From contig JANRJF010000141.1 of the NCBI GenBank assembly GCA_033764095.1, positions 1 to 52,434 of the forward strand: DNA of 52,434 nt, given 5' to 3'. Positions 51,470 to 52,434 of this stretch are shown here, piece by piece. The translations under genes were made by a program, and so were the position numbers. Origin of the DNA: JBDTMT01 sp033764095. Its GTDB lineage: Bacteria; Desulfobacterota; Binatia; HRBIN30; CADEER01. Below the pieces are notes generated by a model. It searched no databases. It saw nothing but the letters and a program-made list of their open reading frames with translations, and had not been told where the DNA came from. How positions within the stretch are numbered: the first letter of the stretch is position 1; each line of letters begins with the position of its first letter.

Positions 51470-51656
51470 ACACGTCCGGCGGCGACATCCCGGGCCTGAT
51501 CCAGATCGGTATCGATCACCGGTCGCCTTCCCGCTGCACGGGCGGCGTTGGCGGCGGCGGCCGCGGCGCGATTCCCCGTTGATTCGCTGCGGCGGCGGCG
51601 CTACTCCGAGCGCCGTGACGACGCGGCGGTCAGCCAGCGAAGCGGGCGCCACGGCG

Positions 51657-52277
51657 GTGCAGTCATCGGATGGTACCGTCCACATCGTCGACGACGATGC
51701 CGAGCTGCGCGAGTACGTGCGCTGGGTGGTGCAGAAGGCCGGGCTGGAGGCGCGCGTCTATGAGGATGCGGCGGCGTTCCTCGCCGCCTATGTCGACGAC
51801 GGGCCCGGGTGTGTGGTCACCGACCTCTACATGCCCGGCATGACCGGCCTCGAGCTGCAGCGCGAGCTGGCGGCGCGCGGTGTGCGCCTGCCGCTGATCA
51901 TGATGTCGGCGCAGGGCGAGATCGACACCGCCGTGCAGGCGATGCGCGACGGGGCGATCGACTTCATCGAGAAGCCGTTCGCGCCCGAGCGGCTGCTCGA
52001 GCGGGTGCGCGGGGCGCTCGCCGCCGACGCCGCCGCGCGACAGGGCGACGTCGAGCGCGAGCGCGTTGCCGCCCGCTTCGCGCGCCTGACGCCGCGCCAG
52101 CGCGCCGTGCTCGACGGCCTGATCGAAGGCAAGCCGAGCAAGATCATCGCCGCCGACCTCGGCCTCAGTCCGCGCACCGTCGACGTGCACCGCTTCCGCA
52201 TCATGCACGTGCTCGGCGCCGAGTCGTTGCCGGATCTGTTCCGGCTGGTGGTGCTGGTGCGCGGGTCGAAGGAATAG
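51657..52277 (+). CDS. FixJ/NarL-type response regulator (REC + LuxR HTH)
   Basis: Using the GTG at 51657 the product has 206 residues; a TTG at 51579 would extend it by 26 residues with no domain. The receiver domain has VHIVDDDAELREY, the phosphorylation site Asp56 in VTDLYMPGMTGLEL, MMSAQGEIDTAV and the lysine in FIEKPFAPERLL. The C-terminal LuxR helix-turn-helix (LTPRQRAVLDGLIEGKPSKI, then LGLSPRTVDVHRFRIM) binds DNA. It is of the FixJ group. No histidine kinase is adjacent within the window; one may lie upstream of the signal or outside the right edge. Confidence 0.93.
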   Translation: MQSSDGTVHIVDDDAELREYVRWVVQKAGLEARVYEDAAAFLAAYVDDGPGCVVTDLYMPGMTGLELQRELAARGVRLPLIMMSAQGEIDTAVQAMRDGAIDFIEKPFAPERLLERVRGALAADAAARQGDVERERVAARFARLTPRQRAVLDGLIEGKPSKIIAADLGLSPRTVDVHRFRIMHVLGAESLPDLFRLVVLVRGSKE

Positions 52278-52301
52278 GCTGCTACGCTGTTAGGCTGTTA
52301 G
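52274..52301. repeat. Half palindrome (aggctgctacgctgttaggc)
   Basis: The word aggctgttag occurs just after the regulator stop, matching one arm of the palindromes at 9162 and 38632. The complementary arm is not present close by, so this is a remnant or a half element. Confidence 0.55.
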
Positions 52302-52365
52302 TGCCGCCACCGGCCGCGCCGGAACACTCGGGCGAGAAACGCGCGTCCTCGCCGCTTAGAAGATC

Positions 52366-52425
52366 ACCACCAAGACACCAAGGCACCAAGGTCTGGTCCG
52401 CTTGGTGTCTTGGTGCCTTGGTGGT
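52366..52425. repeat. Word-type palindrome (accaccaagacaccaaggca family)
   Basis: Left arm 52366-52390 (words of caccaag) and right arm 52401-52425 (words of cttggtg) pair over 25 bases with few mismatches. It is the last item of the window. Confidence 0.85.
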
Positions 52426-52434
52426 TGGCCTTGC

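Noticed and set aside
1881..52425. Word palindromes as CRISPR arrays or insertion sequences
   Set aside because: Arms are inverted rather than direct, there are no regular spacers, and no transposase or Cas gene is present.

Overview
The window is GC-rich bacterial DNA with no rRNA, tRNA, CRISPR array, integrase or transposase that I can see. It looks like a chromosomal contig from an uncultured, diderm (Gram-negative type) environmental bacterium: it encodes MlaA, RND efflux, outer-membrane barrels and many lipoproteins. Calcium-binding, dockerin-like pairs of the form DCNGDGEVTINEL, long Pro/Thr linkers (TPTPTPT) and many word-type palindromes between genes are combinations I associate with Candidatus Binatota and other lineages of the former Deltaproteobacteria. 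That placement is inference only.

Layout. 2-1870: end of a SNF2-family helicase. 1913-4423: secreted alpha/beta hydrolase with a dockerin-like head. 4691-5281: a decayed toxin-antitoxin patch (antitoxin, frameshifted ParE, HicA tail). 5387-7249: Kup potassium transporter (minus). 7414-8153: two small membrane proteins. 8302-9132: secreted protein with an internal IPTL-CTERM-like segment. 9437-21529: two tandem giant lipoproteins of G8/beta-helix type (2008 and 1832 aa), resembling the animal CEMIP/TMEM2 class. 21724-23921: two related secreted proteins (minus). 24204-25745: a DUF1259 protein and a DUF502 membrane protein. 25711-30793: an envelope cluster on the minus strand (lipoprotein hydrolase, small secreted protein, MlaA-hydrolase fusion, barrel protein). 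30926-33642: arginine deiminase and its antiporter. 33834-35941: MarC, DUF3611, YqhA and a chimeric gene remnant. 36031-37074: a Dyp peroxidase whose last residues look like an encapsulin cargo-loading peptide. 37202-38623: a second ArcD-like antiporter. 38732-45979: a tightly overlapped minus-strand operon (baeRF protein, unknown membrane protein, MrpE-F-G-B-C-D, NhaC). 46074-50272: RND pump and adaptor. 50428-51396: outer-membrane barrel. 51657-52277: FixJ/LuxR-type response regulator.

Themes. Much of the window concerns the cell envelope and ion or pH homeostasis: potassium uptake, Mrp and NhaC antiport, alkali release by arginine deiminase, and lipid trafficking by MlaA. The two giant lipoproteins share a similar leader of about 70 bases and look like an extracellular polysaccharide-facing or adhesive duplication.

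The most distinctive non-coding signal is a set of imperfect palindromes built from short repeated words. At least seven word families occur, almost all at gene borders. Several supply coding sequence, stop codons or start regions to neighbouring genes; in one case the palindrome sits where the start codon of the MlaA fusion should be.
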